Shown here: piece after piece, positions 48,079 through 60,400 of the stretch
How the letters are laid out: every line of letters begins with the position of its first letter
Numbering within the stretch: the first letter of the stretch is position 1
Assembly: GCA_050084515.1 (NCBI GenBank)
Contig: CM114273.1
Coordinates: forward strand, 16,368,001-16,432,000
Origin: Blasia pusilla
Lineage: Eukaryota; Marchantiophyta; Marchantiopsida; Blasiales
Direction of reading: 5' to 3'
Length of the DNA: 64,000 nucleotides
Notes under the pieces: model-generated
Database searches by the model: none
Told to the model about the DNA's origin: nothing
The model's input: the letters and a program-made list of their open reading frames with translations, nothing else
Made by a program: the position numbers and the translations under genes

Positions 48079-49623
48079 TGTTGAACATTCAAAGGATTCT
48101 AGACTGACCTTCAAATGCAGAGTAATAGTAAGCAAGGCCATATAAGAGCACGCATCAATAAGGAATGTGATCTGCCAAGAGGGGATCAGAGTAGATCAGA
48201 GCTCTAGTATTACGCCCCTCCTACAAACAGAAAACGCGTCCTACCTATACCAAATGCAATTCACATCCAAGAGTGTTGAGGTATTGTCAAATGACACCAA
48301 ATGACACCCATTCACTGACATATCACATGTAAGTCAATGGAATGACCTGCATGTCCAATTAGACCTAGGGATGGTAGCTTGCATGCTGCACGCTTGAAGG
48401 TCAATGGTGTCTCTTCCTACGCTCCGAAAAGGGAGGGTATCACTCTCCCTTTTCTTGGGGTGATGTAAACTCTGACTAAACAAACTAATGATGAGCACCA
48501 TAGATATACTCATTTACGTGAGGTAAACATGACTAACTCATTAGATAGGAAATCACCTAGGATGACAGGTTTCAAATAGGGAGATATTTGTAGCAAAGAT
48601 GCCAATCTCTAATCACAGTATAAAGTAAATTGTGCATGAAACCCTAGGTTCTACAATAGTAAAAAAGACGTGATGTTAGTAATAATGATGGTTTCACCAG
48701 TACCCCATTTCCCTAGACTGTTACCGAAAACTACTATGGATAATTGGTATTTTATAAACATATATGGATTTGTCTTATAATACATGGATGATTCCCCTAG
48801 AACACCCCACTACCAAATGGTGGCAATGTAAATCAGCTTTTCATTCGAGACAAGTCGTTCATGGGTTTTCACTCTACTTACCGGATAAATTGACAGACCA
48901 CTCCGATCACACGACCTAAACCTTGGCAGAGACCCCTAGCTAGAGCTTCTCATGACCTACAAACACACTTCAGGGCACGTGGCATTCAGATGGTCGGAGA
49001 ATATGTGAGTCAGAAAAAGAAAAAAAATTACCAATCCCCATTCCATGCGACAAAGCTGAATGAAGCAAACACTGCAAATGACTCCGACAACGAGTTCTCT
49101 CTGAACTTGAGACAAAGTTGAGCTCACATAATCAGTGATCTTTTATTCTTCAGTGCATAAGGTCCTACATGACAGAGAGCAGAGGTGGGAACCAACTGCA
49201 GTATTCAGTGTGAGTTCATATCAGCCAGTCCATAGGTCACGCATATACCACCAAATGCTCCAATGCTTTAAATCTATTTGACACGGATCGCTTTACACTT
49301 TCAACTGATTCATGCTTCGATCAAAATTTGACGGCCTACATTAACGGAGATTTACAATCAAAATTGATGACTAGTGGTACGCCATCCATGATGAAATGTT
49401 TTCGACAAGATCCTTCCTGAAATTTAGTGAATTTAGAATCACCCGGATCCTTCTATCCTATAAAGTGCCGGATATTTTTCTGATGAGGGATTGCTGACTC
49501 TATAGCATGGAAGGCCGGTACATAACAAATGTATTTCCGCTAAGTTGTGTCTCAACTCACCCCACACCAACCTCCCTGAGGATGGAGGCGGCAATCAAGA
49601 AGGAAAGATCCTACTTCACGTTA

Positions 49624-52600
49624 TCATTTTAAGTTCTCAATGTACATAAGACCTCCATCATCAGCTTTTCGATCACCATCATAATGTCCCCCATTTTCCA
49701 TGATTCCGTGTCGGTCTTCCGTTTCTCCATCCAGAACTTCCAGATCAGACGCTATTGAATTCATCAGCGCCTGTCATTAAAAAACATCAAGAAATGACCA
49801 TCAATGAGATCCCAATCTTCACTAGACCAACCAAAATGCAGCACAAAGGATAATCGCAAGCCAAGAAGAAAAAATGACAAGAAGAATACCTTCAACTCTT
49901 TTTCATGACGAGTCAGTCTCTCTGTGCTATCTCTTACTTGCAGAATTCCCTTTTGCACCTGCAAGTCTCATGAATAGACACCCAGTCCTCTATGGATTAC
50001 CAGACGTACAGCGTCATTCAGCCTCAAACATAAACAGAACCTTCCACAGAAACCTTATAGAAAAGTCTCTGGGGCACACAAAAAGTCACACCATGAGTTT
50101 TGACTCCTTACAACATATAATTGCTAATAATTACTGTGTATTTAAATCATTGGAAGAGGCACATGCTAAGCTAACAAACCTTTCTTAGCTGTTGTTGTCG
50201 GTAAGAAGCAGCAGCCATAGCAGAGACAAGTGAATCTTCTAGTCTCTGTCAAAATCAGAGAACTTTAAATCAAAATGAACCCAAGCCATGGAAGTTTCAA
50301 AGCCATGAAAAGATATTACGGTCAATATGTCATCAGTCTGCAAGGATACAGCCTCAAAATCAATAACAGCAAATCCATGACTGAAAACTGCTTTGAGAGA
50401 CTCAGATCTACAGACTACATTCCTGAGGTATTCCATACCTCCTCAACATCAGCCCTGACATACCTGTGATTTGGTTTGTAAAGTAGCTACATTCTCTTCA
50501 GCATGGTCGGCAGCATTTTGTAAACTTCGCACCTGAAATTTAAGTGAACAAGTCAACTATTTGGCAAGCGTAGAGACAAGAAATAAGTACCTGTGACAAG
50601 TCTACTTCCAAATACTTATGTCAACTCTAAGAAAATTTGGATATTTGGAACTCATATTTTCTATTCAGATGGGTGAATTTTCCTCGTAATCCCAACCTTG
50701 TATGTTAACCAGACAGATCATGAAAACCTCCTAATCTTCGTGATGCATCAATTAATGATAACTTGATAGCTCTATCAGTTAGCCAGTTTATAATCAATCC
50801 TAATTTATCTTGAAATATGTGTTAAGCATCTACAGAATCATGAGACAAGCAAACACACCTTATTTTCAAGTTCCTGTCGCATTTGAGCAGCTTTCTCTAG
50901 TTCCTCTCTAACCTGATTTACAACCAGATGCACGGCTGCTGAGTATCAGTAATTATTGTCATGTATACAGATGCCCAGGTTGCAATTTCGCAACCACGAA
51001 CACTCAACACGTAGCTTTATGCTTCAAAAGGTCTTGAGTTCTTTACAAAGTCGGTGACATAAGCCTTGACTCATAGTAGAAAAGCTTTGGATAAACTCAT
51101 TTAAATAAGGGATAGCTTGGAGGCTTTACGGCACACACTACATTTTCATAGGAACCTGGAATGCGTTCATAAGAGAACATCCGAAACATGACTTCACCTA
51201 AAACTCCATAGGAACCATTAAATCAGGCTACCAGAGTACAAGTTAGGTTTCTCCTCCAGTTGGGTAAGACCCCAAAAAATCCTCGAAGGTTTGAGCTGGT
51301 AGAAACAAATTCAACATCTCCTAAAACTATTTTCCCAGAATTGTTGTTTCATGTTACCTTCACCACATCATAGTGCTTCTCTTTAGGAGCCCTAGTACTC
51401 ATTGTTGAAGCACGAACTATGTTTTCCTCCATACGGTGCAAGCTGATACATCCAAAACAAGTTTTAGCTTAATCTACGTAACATGATAAAGCCCTGTACA
51501 AACACAATGTGGGCCATTGAGGCCAATGCATTTGTAGCTACGAATAAACCCCACCAATAACCGTACACTTCAAGTCTAAGACCCCACAACTGTTCTTTCT
51601 TGTCTCCACTACCTCCAGAAGATTGCCAAAACATTGGACTTGTCTATCAGATCAAGAATCTACTATGGCTTTTGAAATTAAAAAATCCCCGTTAAGCAGG
51701 TGAACAACCATGGTGGAATTGAAAACAGTATTCCTCACCGCTCAGAACTTCGCGGAGAAGGTGAGGTTTGGGAACTGCGAGGTTGAGGTCTCCCTGCCGA
51801 GGATGAATTATGAGAATGACTCCGAGCTGTAAAAATAGCCACAAGAATTGTAGAGTAAGGCTGCCAACTCTGACAACTCCTTAATTTCTACTTCCAAGCA
51901 ACTAAAAAGATCCAATTCCAAAACAAGGATACCAGAAATCTAGCACAAACTTCAAACCTAACTGGGCATAGTTGTGAAACCTGCTCGAGGGGACCGACTC
52001 CGTCGATGAGCAGGAGAACGAACCCTTTCTGATCGTGCTGTGGTAGGAGAGATCAAGGGTGACCGGCCTCGGGCTGATCGCCCTGGACCAGGAGAAATCA
52101 TGGGGGACCTGCCTCGACCTGAGCGTCCTGAAGCCGGAGATGGCCGCCGGTTACGTTGGGGTGAAAGGTTGCGACCACGCCTAACAAATACACAAGAAGG
52201 TCGGCCAGTATCAATATTCATCCACTTGGTTGCAGAAAGAACACCACCCAGCACAACAGATTGAAGACAGTCATAAAGATACATCCCGACTGAATAGAGA
52301 CGCAACACGACTAAGAATGAAAGAATAGAAATTCGACTCACAAAGAATACAACATCCAAGCACTTACATGCAATACTATAGATAAGATGAGTAGAGCAAA
52401 ATAGTAGGGGAACAAAGAAGAGATAAGCCAAGAACAACTAGTACTAATGCAAGCACCTGAAAGATAATACTGAGCTCAAAGACCCTTCACAAAGGGCTAA
52501 AAATGAGAAGTAGACACAGGAGAGGGCAAGACAGTGGAAGCTACGACAGGTCCTAGCTGATCCAAGAACAGGGAGCAGAGAGTAACAATGGCTGCCCTTT

Positions 52601-55600
52601 CTCTGACGACTGGTTGTCAGAGATTCGCTGAATGTGTGAAATCACTTTCTGGCACTAGGAAAGAGTCACGAAAATCGTACCCATCACATTTGCCTCATCA
52701 ACTCATAGGATTTAAGCACAATCCATTCACTCAAATTTCTATTGAAAGTAGCAGATTTATTTTTCCAACGAAAAAAGCAACAGTACGCACATCAAAAGGT
52801 GACAGACAAAAGTCAACTACAACAAACAATTGTGTTCTTGATAGGTACATATTATAATGTTTTGCATTTAACATGCATGTAACCTACCCATTACGATCCT
52901 TTTCCCGATCTCTGTCTCGGTCTCTATCCCTGTTGTCTCGATGATCTCGCTCCTTTCCTCCCCGGTCACGGAAAGAATCTTCACGACCGAGAGTCTTACC
53001 ACCCTGCTTCTTGACTTCATTCACCCGAATTGTTCTTCCACCAATTACCTGCAGATGTCATTTGAAGTTTGCGGCTAAACTTTAGGCTAGAAAACATCTG
53101 GACAAGTATGGCTGATCAATCAGGCACGATATAGTCAATCAAGTCTCTAGTTCTCACAAGTAGCTTTCTTCTATGAACTGATCTTACATGGCATTCACAC
53201 AGATGTAGAGTTGTTCTTAGATTATCTTTTTTGATGTATTACACAAATGTAAGTGACCTTACACAAAGCTTTCCAATAAAGAGTGTCTTAATTGGCATCA
53301 ACCCATTTTAGCCATTCAAGCAGCAAGTTAAACTGCATCAGATACAGACACATGAAAGAATACTCGCCTTAATCCCAATCCCTTAAACCTTCCCATATGA
53401 TCAGGACACAAATGCCATTTGGTAAATGTCACTCACATTTCAGCAGTCTAGTAAACCCACTCCTGTCATGCAGGCAGGCATGTTTACTTACTCTTCCATC
53501 TAATCCATGGATTGCTTTGCCAGCAGAACGAGGATTTGAGAAGGTTACAAAACCAAAACCCCTTGATTGCCCAGATTCTCGATCATATACAATCTGTTCC
53601 AACCACCAACTTCATAAGTATACAATCTTCTCCTATAACAACCACAAAGAAAAGACACTATCCCAGAAAAGATAATTACCCTAGCATAAAAACAAAACCG
53701 ACAGTGACTTCAAAGCGGTGTACAAGATGGGCTGGTTTACACCAGTCATCTGCCCAGTAGTTGGCCATACAAGCCACCCTTAAGAAATTGGAAATCCTCA
53801 AATAAATGTTGGGCCAGCCGCATGTCAGCAACAGAGCTTACAAGAATGTACATTTATGCCAGAAAGGGAGTACTCACATGACCTTATCTTCTTACAGTGT
53901 AAGGGAATACCTTATGCACTAGACAAACAACCTCTGCTACACAATATGTAATCAGAAATTGACGCATCACTGCCCACTCCCATAGATAGATAAAAATGCA
54001 CAATTTGCTACCCAAAAAGAAATGGGAGGGAGGGAGGCAAGACACAGAGCACAGATGGTCAGAAAGGTAAAAATATATTAGAACTAAAAATCCTGAATAT
54101 TACCAAAAATTTCAACCAGAAGGTTCCCAACAGCAACTACGATTGTATCTCTACTGGTCCCTACCTCAGCAAACGACTTTCTCTTGCGATTCTGAGGTGA
54201 CTTTCAAAGAGAGAAAGGAGCATGTATGGAAATCTCCTTGGAATGAATTCCACACACGTTTCCATATTTAGGTTTACAACGTATCCTACACAGCACATAG
54301 ATTCGACCCTCCTGGGTAGGGCAATGTGCAACTCTCGAATTATGATTCGCTTTAGATAGCAAAACTCGACAGACAGGAAGTTCATGTTGTGTTCCCTATC
54401 ATTTGAAAATGAGATCCTCTCAAGTTTTGAAATATCTGATAATGTTGGCATTCGGAATGAAAGAAGCCGGTTCGGAGAAAAAGAAGAGCCAGCACCACAT
54501 CTAATCAAGAACCATACGGTGTAATTTGTCTACTCACCACAACTCACTCGAGTTTTATCAGAAGAATTGGAGGGAAGAGTTGATAAGAGTGTGAAACGCT
54601 GCTTGTATTCTTGAAGGCCTCCAAGAGAAAGATTGAAATCTTCTTGCAATGGAGAGCAAATAGATGAAAAGCATTTATCGTTGGAAAGATCAGCTTGAAA
54701 GATGCTTCTTGACTGAGTAAACGTGGCACCTCTAATAACCAGGTTGACTTAGTAATCTCTGGTGATAATATAGAAGAGGTTTCAACTTGCTGGATGCCTC
54801 ATGAACGCGACTGCTGGATGCTCACCAGCAGAAATTAGTACCACTATTGAGTAAAATTCTCTTACATCCCACAGCTCAGGTTTCTCCTTACAATCATGGC
54901 CACCCTCAATACAGGTGCAGAAGTTGTCGCCGCCAGAGGAAGAATTATGTAGCTTAGAGATTAAGAAAGTTAACAGAAAATATGTTGTGATCAATAGATT
55001 TCTTAGGCAGCATCAGGCAGTGTAGAAGATAGAGCACCACTTCCAGCCATAGAAGCTGCAAAAGCGAAAGGACTCTGAGCAGTGCTGATAAACAACAGTC
55101 GTTTCCTGGAAAGAAGCCTAAGTCAATTGAGAAAACAATGTTCTTAATTACTCCGTAGCTATCCTGGGAAACCTGCAGATATGCTCGCTAGGTTACATTC
55201 GACTTCAAAGGAGAAAAGCAAATTCAAGTAAAAGCAGGACTGATGCGTCGAAGCATACATGGATGAACAAGCTTCTCAGCTTCCAGTACTTACCAGAGCA
55301 TCACGACAACGACTCAGCTTCTCAGGTCCTCCACTGAAATGGCTGATAGTCGGACACATGAAGTTATTGACAACCAGAATCTCTTCCATGTTGAGAACAT
55401 AAATGCCGCCACCGATTTTAGACCACAATTGAGAGGCTCGACATATGCTAGGAGAAGAATGAGAACCGTTATCCGTCATCCCCGGTTGGTTTTGACCGAA
55501 GCAAAGTGTAAGTCGTTCCGTAATGATGAATGTAGTTACCTTCCACGCTCCGAGATATGGAGGGCAGTCTGTGCCCACTTTCATCCGCGATGAATTGGAA

Positions 55601-55985
55601 ATGCTTCAAGGATTCCTAGTCCCATGTGAGCTACCGTCTGCTCGGTGGGTGACCGAGAATCTTAGCTAGAGTACATTCAAGTATAACTCAAATGTAGAAA
55701 TAATCCGGGCTAACTTGAGGAGTAGTCCTTCAACTGAAACCACCAGTTCAATGACCCAATACCTGTGGATTCTTGAAGTAGAAACCCTTCAAAATGAGAC
55801 ACCAACAGACTTAGTAAGCGAAGAGGCAAGAACTGGTAAAGAGGGTCCGGTAAGGTAGAGGAGGGGTACCCAACCTTAATAGACATGATATCCCCATACG
55901 TCTCAAATGCCTTCTGCAACATATCCTCTGTGCTATCATATGCGAGACCTCCCACATAAACCGAACTCTCGTCGTCAACAGTCAT
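49624..55985 (-). CDS. RRM protein with SR/RD-rich linker and C-terminal coiled coil, probable splicing-related factor
   Basis: Eleven exons: 55985-55875, 53593-53492, 53048-52888, 52180-51981, 51826-51739, 51442-51358, 50912-50859, 50532-50464, 50245-50180, 49958-49890, 49770-49624. All introns are GT-AG, phases agree, and the total of 1152 nt gives 383 aa. Residues 3-75 form one RRM, with RNP2 VYVGGL and RNP1 RGFGFVTF. Residues about 95-125 are an RD/RE-rich run (RDRDRDRDREKDR). Residues about 127-225 are rich in SP and RS (GRGRSPMISP, RRSRSPRAG). The second half is helical with coiled-coil character (VREELEKAAQMRQELENK, LQNAADHAEENVATLQ, STERLTRHEKELK), ending in an acidic, Gly-rich tail. 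RS domains recruit spliceosome partners and are phosphorylated; the nucleus is the expected place. Intron 1 is about 2.3 kb. I recognise the domain family but not a specific gene name. Confidence 0.93.
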
Positions 55986-57400
55986 CGTAGCCGCCGGGTC
56001 GGAGCCGCCGAGGAAGTTCCCTCTGGACGCCAGATCTACTCAACTTGAAATCAAGCCGTATTTATGAGAAATTTGCTTCAGCAGCGCTCATACAGAGGTA
56101 GAATCTCGCCAGTCCAACGAAAGACCGCATACCGGGACAGCCGAACGACGTTTGACACACGAATGAATCCGAATTTCCTGTCAGCTGATACCCTCGCCTA
56201 AGCGAACCTGTAGGTGACAAGACAATTTAAAGCACTTCCACAAGAAGCCTAAGACGCGTCCAAGTCTACTACCACTGGGCGCTAACCGTTCCTCGCAATC
56301 GCCACCTCCAAAGAAATCCCTGAAACCTGCTTATGGGAACAGCGCCCGCTCGAACAGCATCACTTGTCCACCGCAGCAATTTGAAGGCCTACGACAGGAA
56401 AACACTTCCGTTACCACAGAGAAGAGCAATGTGGTCTCCATAGACCCCCCCCTACGCCCCATCCACCAGTCTGACATCCATTACTCCCCGCCTCTGCGCT
56501 CCAACCCTCTGTCAGCGAACCCAGATCGATTCATCCCACGGCTCTCACGAGACCCAAATAGTATTATTTTTTTTAAATCAAGCCCTGCGCTACCGCGGAC
56601 TCTACCGCCCACTCCCGCCGTCACCAATCCACTCCTCCGATTCCTTCCTCTCTTCCACCACCGAACACTTCCCGCTCCGGCCCCTCCTCCACCCGCGCCC
56701 CCCGTTCCACCAACACCGCCACAACTCTCGCCACCCACCTGCTTCTCCCGCAGCGAACCTTCTCAAACCTTCTCCGCCTCTCGCGACCAATCCGAGCCCC
56801 TGCCCTCCGCCATCTTCCCTTCCTCTTCTCTCTCTTCTCTTTCTCGGAGTTTCTCCTCCCGTTTCTCCGCCTCCTTCTCCGCCTCCGCCTCCGCCTCCGC
56901 CTGTCTCTGTTTGTGTCTGGACGCGTACAGTACAGGGTCCGGAAGGTGATGGATCGGGAGGGCAGGAGTCCCAGTGGTCATCCATCCGTCTGTTTTGTCT
57001 TTTTTTTCTTTGGTTGGGAGTGTGGTCCGGACGGGGGAGGCGAGTTGGAAATGAGATTTCGCCTCATCCTCTCCGGACTTCAGTCCCCGCGAGTGCGGGG
57101 AATGTTACGACGTTACGCCGCAAATACTTCGAGAGCTTTTCAGTCCCCTTCGTGGTGTTTATTCATTCACGCGCTCGCTTTTTATGATTCGCCTTCGTTC
57201 GTGCGTTCTTTTAATCCATCCCACCTTCACAACTCTTTGTGGTTTTCCCCTTCTTTCCTGGGCTCTTTTTGAGTCCCTCTCTCCAGAGTTTCGATGGATT
57301 TCGCTGGTTTTCTGGGCTCTCTGAGTCCCTCGCTTTAAAGTTTCGATAGTTTTCGCGTCCTATTTAACTTTTGTTTCCCATCTTCGAACCGGGTTTTAAG
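55986..57400. promoter_or_regulatory. GC-rich upstream region of the RRM/SR gene
   Basis: The 5' UTR and promoter of the leftward gene should lie from 55986. 56430-57300 is markedly C/T- and CpG-rich compared with everything to its right, with a CCTCCG hexamer run at about 56870-56904. Long open frames on both strands here are Pro-, Glu- or Gly-rich by composition and show no family similarity. A divergent, rightward transcript start is possible but unsupported. Confidence 0.4.
56868..56904. repeat. CTCCGC hexanucleotide repeat
   Basis: Repeated CTCCGC/CTCCTT units within the GC-rich region. Confidence 0.8.
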
Positions 57401-60400
57401 GAGTGAGCGTGTGTTTGTGTTTCAAGAGTTTCTCAGCTTTTCTATCCAAAACGTGCTAATTTTGGCGGAAGGAGGGCGGGGATCAGAGGTAATTGAAGGA
57501 ATGGGAGTGAGTGAGTGCTCTTAAATTAGTTGAGCTATTTTCCACGCTTTTCTACCTTGAGTATCTCAAATAACAACTAGGTGCCTAGGATTCATGACGA
57601 GCCTATGCTTTAAATAATTGGGTCCTAGTCGTAGTCACTCCCTACCAAGCATGATTTTGACATGCAAATTTGTCTTCAGCCAACAAAGATCTTGCATGGT
57701 CCCTTGAGTTATTTGGATTAATTAATATACAATGTTTAACATGAGTGGATCACTTGAGTTATTTGGATTAACTAATATACAATGTTTAACATGAGTGGAT
57801 CGGATGGGGAACCTTTTCAACTTTCTTTGGATCTGGTTTGGATAAATTTTTTAATGTGCAAATTTCAAATTATCTCTTATTACTGATAAAAAAAAAACTT
57901 CAATCATAGAGGATCTACCTCTCTTTGTTAACAATCTATCTTGGTACCCATACATGCAATGTGAGCTAAGCCAAGTATCTTGATCACAACACAATTTTTC
58001 ACCTACCATACGAAGACCTCTGTTGACCACTCTTTGATTTGAAGAGATGACGCATCCGTTTATGGTCAAAGTCTCTCATTATGTTATTACAAGAGGAGGA
58101 ATTTTGAGCATACACCAATGCTTGGATTGCCATATCTCCATCAACATGATCCAATATTGTTTAAAAAGTAATAAAAAGATTGAAGGTATTCTATTTTTAA
58201 TCCAATATCTCAAGGCAAGATGAGTTCTTGCGAACTTAAAAAATCTATCAAATCTTCTTCTAAAATCAAATCATATGTCATTTTAAATCCCTTGAAATTC
58301 ATACTATCCTTCATTTTAAATCTACTTCAAGTTTAGTAAGTAAACAAAAACTAAAAAAATGGATATTCCAAAGGGTTTGCATGCATAGATATGACTATCC
58401 CATCCACAACCAACATAAACTCTTATTTGTAGACATACACATAAAGCACACCACATAAATACATTATCTTACTCAAAGTGTAATATTTTCTCTACGCAAT
58501 CAAATTTGCATTCATAATCATAATTCATAATCTTTAAACCCAAACTAGTTGTAATTAATCCTTTGCTTAGGGAAATCATGGATTTACTATCACTTATATC
58601 TAACATGTGTTGAGGGAATATAACAATAGGAAAGTTAGCCTCCTAGAAAACCTCGAGCTTGAATAGATAGACCCCCCTCTTTTGAATCCAAAACCAATTA
58701 AAAGTCCATATATGTCCTCCAATGTTAAATAGAATATTACCAAACCCTAACTAATTGCATCAAGAATTGGTAGACAAGGACACATGCATACATTATAAAG
58801 TCACAATCATGAATTAATTGTTGTCCTACCAAAAATTTTCAAAAAGATGATAGAAATTTAAAAAAAACAAAATAACTAGTAGTAATTCGATCCATACATG
58901 ATGTAATGGGTGTCATGTGCATACACATCTCTACAAAATCCATATCGTTGGTCACATCCACACCACACAACACCGATCTTTATTAAGTGCACGACATAGC
59001 ATTAGGAATCAATATATTCCCAATTTTCTACTGTGCACTTAAAATATTTCTGTTCTTTTCTCAAAATTTTATTTAGACTCTAAAGTAGTTGTAGGAGTTT
59101 GAGACATATTCTTATTCCTCATGTCTATTCATCCTCTAGATAGTCTTAGGAACTTCAAATAAGTGCACACATGCAAGTTTGTTGGTTTGTAGGTTTGTAG
59201 GGGCCACATTAACATGTTGTTCATTGCATAAGAGTTTCTTGCCTCAATTATATAAAAACAAAAAAATAATAATCTATTTTCTATCCAAAATTTATGGTTA
59301 AAATAACTCAACTTGGGGTTAGAAAACTTTGGGATGAATAGGCTCAAATTAACTATTGGATGGGATTTTTTATTCACATAAAGAGGATATGCAAACAATC
59401 CATTTTTATTACATAAGATTCACATCTCTTTTATGGAAATTGGTCTATATTATGAATTAAGAAAAGCGTTGAAAGCAAGGTGGGATAGGGAAGAGAACTT
59501 AGTATCTGAGGAAAGTTTCTTATTCAAGAAGTGAAGGATAAATATGACGTGTCATGTTATCTCTCATGGATAAAAAAAAATGAGAAAAGTTGTTAAATTA
59601 CATATAGCAACGAATGACCAAGGGTTGTATTCCGTGGTATCTTATGTGTTTTAAAATTAAAAGAAGGGACGTTACTTATCATAAATAGAATATTCTAAAA
59701 GAAGCAAAACCTTCTAATGGAATAATGAGATGTCATTTATTTTTAATAGAGTTTGTAATTTTTTTATGAAATGTCAATTTTATTAATTTGAGGGGGAGGA
59801 ATGGCATTTACCATACGAGAAAATTTTCTTTGAATAGAAATAAAGATTCTTTCAAAAGAATTACAATATGATTCTATTTTTATGGTAATGTGAATCATGA
59901 AGGAAAAAATTATTTAATATAGAAGGAATTTTGTAAAAACAAGTATATCCCCATTCTTAATAGAATGATAAGATGTCTTTTATCTTTTATAGAGTCAGGA
60001 TTATTTTTTAAATCAATATTGTTTTTAATGGATAATAATCAACCATGCTAAATTTTTAACATGTGTAAATGGGATGATATTAGTTCAAAAATGCACTTTG
60101 ACTAGTATATTGTTAAGTAAAGATCATTTAAGATTGCATCTCTTTTATAATTAGATCCTTCATTCTATTCATCATAGTTCTCCTCATCCTTACCTTCCTT
60201 GTGTCTTTTAAAAAAAAAATCAAAAAACACATACAAAGAAAAGAGAGATAGGTTGCATAAACAAGAAGAGTAAGAATGTGAAAATAAAAATTAAAAAAAT
60301 GACCATGACACACACCTACCTACCTTATGATAGTTAAATACATTTATATCCCAACCATACTACGATGGAATGATGGGAAATCTAAGAAGTATCCTCCAAG

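Larger units (their letters stand above)
46171..49623. other. Degenerate repeat DNA without genes
   Basis: No coding sequence is recognisable. It holds a hairpin (46695-46721), direct repeats (47082-47207 and 47945-48056) and a minus-strand LTR/primer-binding-site junction at about 48079. 48.5-49.6 kb may include the 3' flank of the RNA-binding protein gene. Confidence 0.5.

Noticed and set aside
56602-56985. Overlapping long open frames on both strands, Gly/Glu- or Pro-rich
   Set aside because: Their composition follows directly from the CCTCCG repeat and C/T-rich island; no family landmarks and no splice context.
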